Below, one piece after another: positions 9,292 through 17,836 of a DNA stretch of 64,000 nucleotides. Location: the NCBI RefSeq assembly GCF_003207955.1, contig NZ_NOXG01000001.1, positions 310,001 to 374,000 on the forward strand, read 5' to 3'. The position numbers and the translations under genes were made by a program. The stretch is from Novacetimonas pomaceti (GTDB lineage Bacteria; Pseudomonadota; Alphaproteobacteria; Acetobacterales; Acetobacteraceae). Each line of letters starts with the position of its first letter. Position 1 is the stretch's first letter. The notes beneath the pieces are model-generated. The model had not been told where the DNA came from. It did no database searches and saw nothing but the letters and a program-made list of their open reading frames with translations.

Positions 9292-11787
9292 ATGTCTGAA
9301 TCCGAAAGACTGGACCAGGTGCCGGGCACTACCGAAAATACGGAAAAAGCCGTCCCGGTATCCGTGGCGTCTCAGGAAGATCAGGATCTCACGCCCCGTG
9401 AAAAGGATACGATGGCGGTTCTGCCGTTGCGTGACATCGTGGTGTTTCCCCATATGATCGTTCCGCTGTTTGTCGGGCGGGAAAAATCCGTCCGCGCGCT
9501 GGAAGCGGTGACGAAGAATGACAAGCAGATCCTGCTGGTGGCGCAGAAGAACGCGTCACAGGATGATCCGTCGGTCGACGACATCTATCGCTACGGCACG
9601 GTTTCCACGATCCTGCAGCTGCTGAAGCTGCCCGATGGCACGGTCAAGGTGCTGGTGGAAGGCGGACGCCGGGCGCGCATTTCGACGCTGCATGAGATCG
9701 ACGGCCATTTCGAGGCCGAGATCGAGGAAGTGTCCGAAGAGGAGACCGACGGCAAGGAAGCCGAGGCGCTGGGCCGCACGACCATTTCCCAGTTCGAGCA
9801 GTATATCAAACTGAACAAGAAGATCGCGCCAGAGGTCCTCGTCTCCCTCAACCAGATCGACAACCTGTCGAAGCTGGCGGACACGATTGCCAGCCACCTG
9901 AACCTCAAGATTTCCGAAAAGCAGGAAATCCTTGAAATTCAGGATGTCAATGCGCGTCTGGAACGCGTTTTCGCCCATATGGAAGCCGAGATCGGGGTCC
10001 TGCAGGTCGAAAAGCGCATTCGCAACCGCGTCAAGCGGCAGATGGAAAAGACGCAGCGCGAGTACTACCTGAACGAGCAGCTCAAGGCGATCCAGAAGGA
10101 ACTTGGCGAAGGCGAGGACGGCAAGGACGAGACCGCCGAGCTTGAGGAAAAGATTGCCAAGACCAAGCTGAGCAAGGAAGCGCGCGACAAGGCGGTGGCC
10201 GAGTTGAAGAAGCTGCGCACCATGAGCCCGATGTCCGCCGAATCGACGGTGGTGCGCAACTACCTCGACTGGCTGCTGGGCATCCCGTGGAAGAAGCGTT
10301 CCAAGGTCCGCCATAACCTGCCGGAAGCCGAGAAGATCCTCGATACGGATCATTACGGCCTGGAAAAGGTCAAGGAACGCATCCTGGAATATCTGGCGGT
10401 ACAGAGCCGCGCGCAGAAGCTGAAGGGGCCGATCCTGTGCCTTGTCGGGCCGCCGGGCGTGGGCAAGACCTCGCTGGCGCGTTCGATCGCCAAGGCGACC
10501 GGTCGCCAGTACGTGCGCATGTCACTGGGCGGCATGCGGGACGAGGCGGAGATTCGTGGCCATCGCCGGACCTATATCGGTTCGATGCCGGGCAAGATCA
10601 TTCAGGGCATGAAGAAGGCGAAGACGTCGAATCCGCTGTTCCTGCTGGATGAAATCGACAAGCTTGGCGCTGACTGGCGCGGGGATCCGTCATCCGCCCT
10701 GCTGGAGGTTCTCGACCCCGAGCAGAACGCGACCTTCGGCGATCATTATCTGGAGGTGGATTACGACCTGTCGGACGTGATGTTCATCACCACGGCCAAC
10801 AGCCTGAACATGCCCCAGCCCCTGCTGGACCGCATGGAGATCATTCGCCTGTCGGGCTATACCGAGGATGAGAAGGTCGAAATCGCGAAGCGTCACCTGC
10901 TGACCAAGCAGGCGGAGGCCAACAACCTCAAGCCCGGTGAATGGTCGGTCAGCGACGATGCCCTGCTTGAACTGGTCCGCAGCTATACCCGCGAGGCCGG
11001 GGTGCGTAATCTGGAACGTGAAATCGCCACCCTGGCACGCAAGGCCGTGACGGAAATCGTGACGGGCAAGGCCAAGACGGTCGCCATCACGAAGGACAAC
11101 CTTGAGAAATATGCCGGCGTGAAGCGTTTCCGCCACGGCGAGACCGAGGCCGAGGATATGGTCGGGGTCGTCACCGGGCTGGCATGGACCGAGGTGGGTG
11201 GCGAAATCCTGACGATCGAAAGCGTGATGGTGCCCGGCAAGGGCAATATCAAGCTGACGGGCAAGCTGGGCGACGTGATGAAGGAGAGCGTGGCGGCCGC
11301 CCTGTCCTATGTCCGCAGCCGGGCCGCGACGTTTGGCATCAAGCCGACCCTGTTCGAGAAGCGAGACCTGCACGTGCATGTGCCCGAGGGCGCGACTCCC
11401 AAGGATGGTCCGTCGGCGGGTATCGCGATGGCGACATCGCTGGTCAGCGTCATGACGGGAATCCCGGTTCGCCGTGATGTCGGCATGACGGGGGAAATCA
11501 CGCTGCGCGGACGTGTCCTGCCGATCGGCGGCCTGAAGGAAAAGCTGCTGGCGGCGCATCGCGCGGGCATCCGCACGGTCTTCATCCCCAAGGATAACGA
11601 GAAGGATCTGGTGGATATCCCCAAGTCGGTGACGGGGGAACTGACCATCATCCCGGTCGCCCACGTGGACGAGGTGATTTCCAAGGCGCTTGCCACCCCG
11701 CCGGAGCCCATCGAATGGGTCGAGCCGCAGGAAGGCGTGCCCGCCAATCCGGTGTCCGAACCGGCCCTGACGTCGCTACCGCACTGA
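9292..11787 (+). CDS. lon: Lon ATP-dependent serine protease
   Basis: 831-residue hexameric protease with the three Lon regions. The N-terminal substrate-binding LAN domain begins at AVLPLRDIVVFPHMIVPLF. The AAA+ domain has Walker A GPPGVGKTSLA and Walker B LFLLDEIDKLG. The C-terminal protease has the catalytic dyad Ser in PKDGPSAGIAMATS and Lys in GGLKEKLLAAHRAG. The frame extends 24 codons upstream, but ATG at 9292 has AGGAGG nine bases before it and is the likely start. It degrades misfolded and regulatory proteins. It is third in the clpP-clpX-lon run, 192 bp after clpX, as in many proteobacteria. Confidence 0.97.
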   Translation: MSESERLDQVPGTTENTEKAVPVSVASQEDQDLTPREKDTMAVLPLRDIVVFPHMIVPLFVGREKSVRALEAVTKNDKQILLVAQKNASQDDPSVDDIYRYGTVSTILQLLKLPDGTVKVLVEGGRRARISTLHEIDGHFEAEIEEVSEEETDGKEAEALGRTTISQFEQYIKLNKKIAPEVLVSLNQIDNLSKLADTIASHLNLKISEKQEILEIQDVNARLERVFAHMEAEIGVLQVEKRIRNRVKRQMEKTQREYYLNEQLKAIQKELGEGEDGKDETAELEEKIAKTKLSKEARDKAVAELKKLRTMSPMSAESTVVRNYLDWLLGIPWKKRSKVRHNLPEAEKILDTDHYGLEKVKERILEYLAVQSRAQKLKGPILCLVGPPGVGKTSLARSIAKATGRQYVRMSLGGMRDEAEIRGHRRTYIGSMPGKIIQGMKKAKTSNPLFLLDEIDKLGADWRGDPSSALLEVLDPEQNATFGDHYLEVDYDLSDVMFITTANSLNMPQPLLDRMEIIRLSGYTEDEKVEIAKRHLLTKQAEANNLKPGEWSVSDDALLELVRSYTREAGVRNLEREIATLARKAVTEIVTGKAKTVAITKDNLEKYAGVKRFRHGETEAEDMVGVVTGLAWTEVGGEILTIESVMVPGKGNIKLTGKLGDVMKESVAAALSYVRSRAATFGIKPTLFEKRDLHVHVPEGATPKDGPSAGIAMATSLVSVMTGIPVRRDVGMTGEITLRGRVLPIGGLKEKLLAAHRAGIRTVFIPKDNEKDLVDIPKSVTGELTIIPVAHVDEVISKALATPPEPIEWVEPQEGVPANPVSEPALTSLPH

Positions 11788-11825
11788 TTGAAGGGCCTGT
11801 CAAGCGTAGCAAAATTGTCATGACA

Positions 11826-11860
11826 GGCGGGAATGACCGATTTTGTGGGTCATTCCCGCC
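11826..11860 (+). terminator. Strong hairpin after lon
   Basis: Perfect 13-bp arms, GGCGGGAATGACC (11826-11838) and GGTCATTCCCGCC (11848-11860), lie 38 bases past the lon stop with a 9-base T-rich loop. The trailing T run is poor, so it may end transcription inefficiently or protect the lon mRNA 3' end. Confidence 0.6.
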
Positions 11861-11870
11861 CTTCGGTCGG

Positions 11871-11898
11871 TTGACGTGAGAGAAAACAGCGGCATAGT
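11871..11898 (+). promoter_or_regulatory. Candidate housekeeping promoter for HU
   Basis: TTGACG at 11871-11876 followed after 16 bases by CATAGT at 11893-11898, about 70 bases before the HU ATG. The -35 fits sigma-70 well and the -10 is moderate. It sits directly after the lon hairpin, where a separate HU promoter is expected. Confidence 0.4.
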
Positions 11899-11968
11899 GC
11901 AGGCAGAAAATGCGACGCCAAAACATGCGTGAGAAGCGGTCGCAGTCAGTTACAGAGAAAGGCGTAAA

Positions 11969-12256
11969 ATGGAGAAGCCACTTAACAAGCAGGAACTCGT
12001 TGCTGCTGTCGCCGAGAACGCCGATCTGGCCAAGGCAAAGGCGGGCGAAGTGGTCGATGCTGTGTTCGGCGCGATCGAAAAGGCCCTGTCCAACGGACAG
12101 GAAGTGCGTCTGGTCGGTTTCGGTACGTTCGTGACCGCCACCCGTAAGGCTGCCAAGGGCCGCAACCCCCGCACTGGCGAAGAGATCGATATCCCGGCCT
12201 CGACCTCCGTGCGTTTCAAGCCTGGCAAAAATCTGAAAGAAGCTGTAAGCAAATAA
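11969..12256 (+). CDS. hup: DNA-binding protein HU
   Basis: 95-residue nucleoid protein that bends and compacts DNA non-specifically as a dimer. The conserved beta-arm motif GRNPRTGEEIDIPA (~65-78) and GFGTF are clear, and the length is typical for HU rather than IHF. The residues after the arm (STSVRFKPGKNLKEAV) complete the fold. AGAGAAAGG lies close before the ATG at 11969. It follows lon, a common order, and has its own candidate promoter and a downstream hairpin, so it is probably a single-gene unit. Confidence 0.95.
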   Translation: MEKPLNKQELVAAVAENADLAKAKAGEVVDAVFGAIEKALSNGQEVRLVGFGTFVTATRKAAKGRNPRTGEEIDIPASTSVRFKPGKNLKEAVSK

Positions 12257-12272
12257 GCAGCTTGCATCAGGT

Positions 12273-12310
12273 GAGGGGTCCGGATCCACGGTATGGATTG
12301 TCGACCCCTC
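12273..12310 (+). terminator. Hairpin after HU
   Basis: GAGGGGTC at 12273-12280 pairs with GACCCCTC at 12303-12310, with partial inner pairing (GGATCCA with TGGATT). It lies 16 bases after the HU stop and 19 bases before tRNA-Val. The T run behind it is short. Confidence 0.5.
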
Positions 12311-12329
12311 GGCTTTGATGCGGACATAT

Positions 12330-12404
12330 GGGCGATTAGCTCAGCGGTAGAGCGTCTCGTTTACACCGAGAGGGTCGGCGGTTCGATCCCGTCATCGCCC
12401 ACCA
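12330..12404 (+). tRNA. tRNA-Val (anticodon UAC)
   Basis: A 75-base cloverleaf with acceptor GGGCGAT/ATCGCCC, T-arm GGTTCGATCCC and encoded CCA. The anticodon loop TTTACAC places TAC at 12362-12364. Confidence 0.96.
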
Positions 12405-12533
12405 TGGATGTCCAGACCATGTGACCACCCGATCCGGCCGATCATGCGGCATTCAGGAATCGGGATTTCAAGGCGTCATCATATGTTGACGCTGTCCGGA
12501 TGGATCGGTAGAGATGCCCCGGACAACACCTGC

Positions 12534-12610
<77 letters not shown>

Positions 12611-12936
12611 TTTCCCAATGCCGGTTTCAGGAAAATCCGTCCTCTGCCACGCTGCGGCATGCAGCGGGCCGGGCATGCCCCTTATGGCTGGTTGCCGGGG
12701 AATATGGCGTTTTCCCAACTACACAGAAATATGAAGACAACAAAAAGTTCCCGATAAGTAATTCGGGCACAACGACTGTATTTCTGCGGCATTTCCTAAC
12801 ATCACGGTAATGTTCCCACCTGAGTATAGGCTAACCGTCTGTTCGTATGCGGGGGTTTGGGTCTAACTTTGCCCCAGCCATACAGAAGTCGTTCAAGACA
12901 CGGATGGTTCAATCAACAGGTTTGGGGACGTGGACC
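12611..12936. other. Gene-free leader upstream of the nuo operon
   Basis: This 326-bp stretch between tRNA-Asp and nuoA has no credible reading frame. It is more AT-rich than its surroundings around 12720-12800 and should hold the promoter and leader of the complex I operon. A short inverted repeat (CCCGA and TCGGG, 12750-12767) is visible. I could not pick a convincing -10/-35 pair. Confidence 0.5.
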
Positions 12937-13302
12937 ATGCATTCCGTCATCGCGGATTATTTCCCTGTACTGATATTCGGCGCCATCGCGGTTGTAATCG
13001 CGGGCGCCATGCTGGGAAGTTCGCTGCTTTTCGGGTGGCAGAAGCCATATTCGGAAAAAACATCCGCGTATGAATGCGGGTTTGAGCCCTTTGATGACAC
13101 GCGGCGGCGATTCGACGTCCGGTTTTATCTTGTGGCCATCCTCTTCATTATTTTCGACCTCGAGGTGGCTTTCCTGTTCCCGTGGGCGGTGAGCCTGTCG
13201 CGGATCGGATGGTTCGGTTTCCTGTCGATGATGGGGTTCCTGGCGGTCCTGACGGTCGGCTTCATCTACGAATGGTGCAAGGGCGCGCTGGAGTGGGATT
13301 GA
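12937..13302 (+). CDS. nuoA: NADH-quinone oxidoreductase subunit A
   Basis: 121-residue membrane subunit with three predicted helices and the conserved loop YECGFEPFDDTRRRFDVRFYL (~45-65), which contains the quinone-site cysteine loop. DLEVAFLFPWA in helix 2 holds conserved acidic residues. The frame is open upstream to 12847, but ATG at 12937 gives the normal family length. First gene of the complex I operon; nuoB begins 26 bases later. Confidence 0.94.
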   Translation: MHSVIADYFPVLIFGAIAVVIAGAMLGSSLLFGWQKPYSEKTSAYECGFEPFDDTRRRFDVRFYLVAILFIIFDLEVAFLFPWAVSLSRIGWFGFLSMMGFLAVLTVGFIYEWCKGALEWD

Positions 13303-13328
13303 GGCAGCAGGAAAGGGAGACAGGAAGC

Positions 13329-13907
13329 ATGAGCAGCAGTTCATCAGGGCAGGGACGTCCATCTGACAGCATCGCATGGAATCGCGAAATGCTGCCGCCG
13401 GGACCGGAGCAGGACGCGGTCATCCGCGGTGTCACTGGCGAGATTACGGAAAAGGGTTTTGTCGTCGCCAGCCTGGACAAGATCGTGAACTGGGGGCGCA
13501 CCGGCAGCCTGTGGCCGATGTCATTTGGCCTGGCGTGCTGCGCGGTGGAAATGATCCACGCCTACATGCCGCGTTACGACCTTGACCGCATGGGCATCAT
13601 CCCGCGCGGCTCCCCACGGCAGTCGGACGTGATGATCGTCGCCGGGACGCTGACGAACAAGATGGCCCCGGCCCTGCGGCGCGTGTACGACCAGATGGCC
13701 GAGCCGCGCTGGGTCATTTCCATGGGGTCATGCGCCAACGGCGGCGGATATTACCATTATTCCTATTCGGTGGTGCGTGGCTGCGACCGGATCGTGCCGG
13801 TTGACGTGTATGTCCCGGGCTGTCCCCCGACGGCGGAGGCGCTGATTTACGGCATCCTCCAGCTCCAGAAGAAAATTCGCAGGACAGGGACGATTCTCCG
13901 TGGCTGA
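13329..13907 (+). CDS. nuoB: NADH-quinone oxidoreductase subunit B (N2 cluster)
   Basis: 192-residue peripheral subunit carrying the terminal 4Fe-4S cluster N2. The ligands are the adjacent cysteines in GLACCAVEM plus those in SMGSCANGGG and VPGCPPTAEAL. The SPRQSDVMIVAGTLTNKMAPAL block is intact; the usual Cys in LCNKM is Thr here, which is tolerated in the family. ATG at 13329 is preceded by AGGAAG. It transfers electrons to quinone at the NuoB/NuoD interface. Its last eight bases overlap nuoC. Confidence 0.95.
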   Translation: MSSSSSGQGRPSDSIAWNREMLPPGPEQDAVIRGVTGEITEKGFVVASLDKIVNWGRTGSLWPMSFGLACCAVEMIHAYMPRYDLDRMGIIPRGSPRQSDVMIVAGTLTNKMAPALRRVYDQMAEPRWVISMGSCANGGGYYHYSYSVVRGCDRIVPVDVYVPGCPPTAEALIYGILQLQKKIRRTGTILRG

Positions 13908-14565
13908 GGCATCAAACACCCTTCCGGCGGTGCAGTCGCAGGCGCAGGCGTCGCTGGGTTCGCTGACATTTACGCTGGCCACGTCGGTGCCGGGCATCAT
14001 CTCCGCCGGGATCGAGGGCGGGGAACTGGTGGTGCGCACGACGCGCCCCTACCTGCTGGCGATCATGGAAATGCTGCGCGACGACCCGCGTTACGCGTGC
14101 GAGCAGATGATGGACCTGTGCGGCGTGGACTATCCAGATCGCGCGGAACGTTTCGACGTTGTCTATAACCTGCTGTCGGTGACCCATAACCACCGCATCC
14201 GCGTGATCGTCACAACGGACGAGACGCAGCCCGTGCCGTCGGTGCATCGCCTGTGGCCATCCGCCACCTGGTGGGAACGCGAATGCTACGACCTGTTCGG
14301 CATCCTGTTCGCGGACCAGCCGGACCTGCGGCGCATCCTGACCGATTACGGGTTCGAGGGGCATCCCCTGCGCAAGGACTTCCCCCTGACCGGCTATGTC
14401 GAGACCCGTTACGACGAGGAACGGCGGCAGGTTGTCTATGAGCCGGTGCAGCTGACGCAGGACTTCCGCAATTTCGATTTTGAATCCCCGTGGGAGGGCA
14501 TCCTGACCCTGCCGGGGGACGAGAAGGCGCATGCGTTCCGCCAGAACATCAAGCGTCAGGAATAG
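13900..14565 (+). CDS. nuoC: NADH-quinone oxidoreductase subunit C (30 kDa)
   Basis: 221-residue peripheral-arm subunit. It starts with GTG at 13900 inside the nuoB 3' end, an 8-bp overlap that suggests translational coupling. The family signature ERECYDLFGILFADQPDLRRILTDYGFEGHPLRKDFPL is present around residues 126-163. nuoC and nuoD are separate genes, unlike the fused nuoCD of enterics. It helps build the connecting module between NADH and quinone modules. Confidence 0.94.
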   Translation: MAEASNTLPAVQSQAQASLGSLTFTLATSVPGIISAGIEGGELVVRTTRPYLLAIMEMLRDDPRYACEQMMDLCGVDYPDRAERFDVVYNLLSVTHNHRIRVIVTTDETQPVPSVHRLWPSATWWERECYDLFGILFADQPDLRRILTDYGFEGHPLRKDFPLTGYVETRYDEERRQVVYEPVQLTQDFRNFDFESPWEGILTLPGDEKAHAFRQNIKRQE

Positions 14566-14577
14566 GGAAATAGAACG

Positions 14578-15828
14578 ATGAGTGATGTGACCCTGCAGGA
14601 GGACATTCCTGAAGCGCTGCTTCCCGAAGACAGCGACGGTGATGTCAGGAAGCATGTCGTTGAAATCGATTCGCATGCGCTGAATTTCGGTCCCCAGCAT
14701 CCTTCGGCCCATGGCGTGCTGCGCCTGGTGCTGGAAATGGAGGGGGAGGTCGTTACCCGCGCCATTCCGCATGTCGGGCTTTTGCATCGCGGCACGGAAA
14801 AGCTGATTGAATACAAGACCTATCCCAAGGCCCTGCCGTATTTCGACCGTCTCGATTACGTCTCCCCCATGTGTGAGGAGCAGGCGTTCGCCCTTGCGAC
14901 GGAAAAGCTGCTGAACCTCGAAATCCCGGATCGCGCGAAATGGATCCGCGTCATGTTCGCGGAAATCACGCGGATCCTGAACCACATCCTCAACCTGACC
15001 TCGTTCGGGCTGGACTGCGGCGCGCTGACGCCCGCCCTGTGGGGGTATGAGGAACGGGAAAAGCTGCTGGAGTTTTACGAGGCCGCGTCGGGCGCGCGTT
15101 TCCACGCCAACTATTTCCGTCCCGGCGGCGTCGCGCGTGACCTCCCGGCCGGGCTTGAGGACCGCATCGCCGAATGGACGACGGAATTTCCGCGCTGGAT
15201 CGATGACCTTGAATCCCTGCTGACCAACAACCGCATCTGGAAACAGCGCACGGTCGGCATCGGCGTCTTCACCACGGAACAGGCGCTGGCATGGGGATTC
15301 AGCGGGCCGTGCCTGCGGGCGTCCGGCGTGCCATGGGACCTGCGCCGCTCGCAGCCCTATGACAATTACGACAAGGTCGAGTTCAACGTGCCGGTGGCGC
15401 GTCAGGGCGACTGTTACGACAGATATCTGGTACGCGTCGCGGAAATGCGCGAAAGCGTCAAAATCATCGAGCAGTGCCTGGCGCAGATGAAGCCGGGACC
15501 GATCAAGGTCCAGGACCGCAAGATCGCCCCGCCCCCACGGCGGGAAATGAAACGGTCGATGGAAGCCCTGATCCATCATTTCAAGCTGTTTACCGAAGGG
15601 TACCACGTGCCGCCGGGCGCGACCTATACCGCCGTCGAAAGCCCGAAAGGGGAATTCGGCGTCTATCTGGTCGCTGATGGCAGCAACCGGCCCTATCGAT
15701 GCAAGATTCGCCCCACCGGGTTTGCCCATCTGCAGGCCATGGACGTGATGGCGCGGCGGCACATGCTGGCCGACGCGGTTGCGATCATCGGTTCGCTTGA
15801 TCTGGTGTTCGGCGAAATAGACAGGTGA
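14578..15828 (+). CDS. nuoD: NADH-quinone oxidoreductase subunit D (49 kDa)
   Basis: 416-residue homologue of NiFe-hydrogenase large subunits that forms the quinone pocket with NuoB. FGPQHPSAHGVLRLVLEM near residue 38 supplies the quinone-contacting His and Tyr region, with HRGTEKLIE after it. Hydrogenase-type cysteines are absent, as expected for complex I. GAFGVYLV-like (GEFGVYLVADGS) and the C-terminal SLDLVFGEIDR are conserved. The stop overlaps the GTG start of nuoE by four bases. Confidence 0.96.
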   Translation: MSDVTLQEDIPEALLPEDSDGDVRKHVVEIDSHALNFGPQHPSAHGVLRLVLEMEGEVVTRAIPHVGLLHRGTEKLIEYKTYPKALPYFDRLDYVSPMCEEQAFALATEKLLNLEIPDRAKWIRVMFAEITRILNHILNLTSFGLDCGALTPALWGYEEREKLLEFYEAASGARFHANYFRPGGVARDLPAGLEDRIAEWTTEFPRWIDDLESLLTNNRIWKQRTVGIGVFTTEQALAWGFSGPCLRASGVPWDLRRSQPYDNYDKVEFNVPVARQGDCYDRYLVRVAEMRESVKIIEQCLAQMKPGPIKVQDRKIAPPPRREMKRSMEALIHHFKLFTEGYHVPPGATYTAVESPKGEFGVYLVADGSNRPYRCKIRPTGFAHLQAMDVMARRHMLADAVAIIGSLDLVFGEIDR

Positions 15829-16493
15829 ACGACATGTCCGCGGATTCCAACACCCCTCATGACGCGGAACCTGCTGAATTCACGTTCGATTCCGAAAGTG
15901 AGCAGCAGATCGCGCAGATACTCGCAAAGTATCCCCCCGAACGTAAGGCCAGCGGCGTCATCCCGCTGCTTTACGTGGTGCAGAAGCAGATGGGACGCCA
16001 GACCGGCAGCGCATGGGTTCCCCGTGTCGCGATGGACGCGGTGGCGCACCGGCTGGAGATGGCGCCCATCCGGGTTTACGAGGTCGCCACCTTCTACCTG
16101 ATGTTCAATACGAAGCCGATCGGCAAGTACCACCTTCAGGTCTGCACGACGACGTCGTGCTGGCTGCGGGGATCGGACGACGTCACGGCGGCGTGCAAGG
16201 CCGCGACAGGCATCCAGTCCTTTGGCGAAACCAGCGTGGATGGCCTGTTCACGATGACCGAGGTCGAATGCCTTGGCGCCTGCGCCAACGCGCCGATCCT
16301 TCAGGTTGACGATGATTATTACGAGGACATGGACGGTCCGCGCACGACGGAGCTGATCGCGGCCCTGCGCCGTGGCGAGCGTCCGAAGCCCGGCCCCACC
16401 ATCGATCGCATGGATTCCGCCCCGGTCGGGGGGCGCAAGACGCTGCTGGACACCGCGGGGCGGCAGGCCGGCGGCACGCAGGACAACGGGTAG
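15825..16493 (+). CDS. nuoE: NADH-quinone oxidoreductase subunit E (24 kDa, N1a cluster)
   Basis: 222-residue thioredoxin-fold subunit holding a 2Fe-2S cluster. The four ligands lie in QVCTTTSCWLRG and VECLGACANAP. The GTG at 15825 overlaps the nuoD stop; ATG at 15834 would remove three residues. The C-terminal ~45 residues beyond the fold (GERPKPGPTIDRMDSAPVGG and after) are Pro/Gly-rich, as in other alphaproteobacteria. It works with NuoF in NADH oxidation. Confidence 0.94.
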   Translation: MNDMSADSNTPHDAEPAEFTFDSESEQQIAQILAKYPPERKASGVIPLLYVVQKQMGRQTGSAWVPRVAMDAVAHRLEMAPIRVYEVATFYLMFNTKPIGKYHLQVCTTTSCWLRGSDDVTAACKAATGIQSFGETSVDGLFTMTEVECLGACANAPILQVDDDYYEDMDGPRTTELIAALRRGERPKPGPTIDRMDSAPVGGRKTLLDTAGRQAGGTQDNG

Positions 16494-16505
16494 GAAAGAC
16501 GGGAC

Positions 16506-17831
16506 ATGCTTGAGGACAAGGACCGGATTTTTACCAATCTGTACGGTCAGAACGACTGGCGGCTGGCGGGTGCGCGACAGCGTGGTGACTGGAACGACAC
16601 CGCCGCCATCCTGGCGCGCGGGCGTGATGCAATCATCGCGGAGATGAAGGCATCCGGCCTGCGTGGCCGCGGCGGCGCGGGTTTCCCCACCGGGGTCAAA
16701 TGGTCATTCATGCCCAAGACATCGGACGGGCGGCCGCATTATCTGGTCATCAACGGCGATGAATCCGAACCCGGCACCTGCAAGGACCGCGAGATCCTGC
16801 GCCACGATCCGCACAAGCTGATCGAAAGCGCGCTGATCGCGTCCTTCGCGATGGGGGCGCACAAATCCTATATCTACATCCGTGGCGAGTTCTTCAACGA
16901 GGCGCGGCATCTGCAGTATGCGATCGATGAGGCATACGAGGCTGGACTGATCGGTCCAAACGCCGCCGGATCGGGATGGGATTTCGATTTCTATATCCAT
17001 CGCGGGGCGGGCGCCTATATCTGCGGCGAGGAGACGGCCCTGCTCGAAAGCCTGGAGGGCAAGAAGGGGCAGCCCCGCATGAAGCCGCCATTCCCCGCGG
17101 CGATGGGGCTGTATGGCTGTCCGACGACGGTCAACAATGTCGAAAGCATTGCCGTGACCTCGACGATCATGCGGCGCGGGGCGTCGTGGTTTTCCGGGCT
17201 GGGCCGTCCGAACAACGCGGGCACGAAGCTGATGGCCATTTCCGGGCACGTCAACACGCCCTGCGTGTTCGAGGAAGAACTTGGCGTGCCGCTCAAGGAC
17301 ATCATCGAAAAACATGGCGGCGGCGTGCGTGGCGGGTGGGACAACCTGCTGGCGGTCATTCCGGGCGGCTGTTCCGTGCCGATGCTGCCGCGCGAGGTGT
17401 GCGACACGGTCCTGATGGATTACGACAGCCTGCGCGCCGAAGGTTCCGGCCTTGGCACGGCCTGCATGATCGTGATGGACAAATCCACCGACATCATCCG
17501 CGCCATCGCCCGTTTTTCCCAGTTTTTCAAGCATGAGAGCTGTGGTCAGTGCACCCCCTGCCGCGAGGGCACGGGATGGATGATGCGTGTCATGCAACGC
17601 ATGGTCGAAGGCCGCGCGGAGATCGAGGAGATTGACATGCTCGAACAGGTAACGCGCCAGGTTGAAGGTCATACGATCTGCGCCCTGGGCGATGCGGCGG
17701 CATGGCCCATCCAGGGGCTGATCCGGCGGTTCCGCCCGGTGATGGAGGAACGCATCCGCGCCTACAAGGCCGCCCATGGTGGCGGGCGGCTGGTGCAGGT
17801 TCCCGCCGACCTTCCGAGCGCGGCGGAGTGA
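16506..17831 (+). CDS. nuoF: NADH-quinone oxidoreductase subunit F (51 kDa, FMN/NADH site)
   Basis: 441-residue subunit that binds NADH and FMN. The glycine-rich SGLRGRGGAGFPTGVKWSF (~52-70) and INGDESEPGTCKDREI form the nucleotide and flavin sites. The N3 4Fe-4S ligands are SCGQCTPCREGTGW (three Cys, ~349-362) and ICALGDAAAWPIQGL. GGAAAG-type ribosome site precedes the ATG. All key residues are intact, so NADH entry to the complex looks functional. Confidence 0.96.
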   Translation: MLEDKDRIFTNLYGQNDWRLAGARQRGDWNDTAAILARGRDAIIAEMKASGLRGRGGAGFPTGVKWSFMPKTSDGRPHYLVINGDESEPGTCKDREILRHDPHKLIESALIASFAMGAHKSYIYIRGEFFNEARHLQYAIDEAYEAGLIGPNAAGSGWDFDFYIHRGAGAYICGEETALLESLEGKKGQPRMKPPFPAAMGLYGCPTTVNNVESIAVTSTIMRRGASWFSGLGRPNNAGTKLMAISGHVNTPCVFEEELGVPLKDIIEKHGGGVRGGWDNLLAVIPGGCSVPMLPREVCDTVLMDYDSLRAEGSGLGTACMIVMDKSTDIIRAIARFSQFFKHESCGQCTPCREGTGWMMRVMQRMVEGRAEIEEIDMLEQVTRQVEGHTICALGDAAAWPIQGLIRRFRPVMEERIRAYKAAHGGGRLVQVPADLPSAAE

Positions 17832-17836
17832 GTGGC

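Noticed and set aside
13912..15762. 616-codon minus-strand frame
   Set aside because: Antisense to nuoC and nuoD with no motif of its own.
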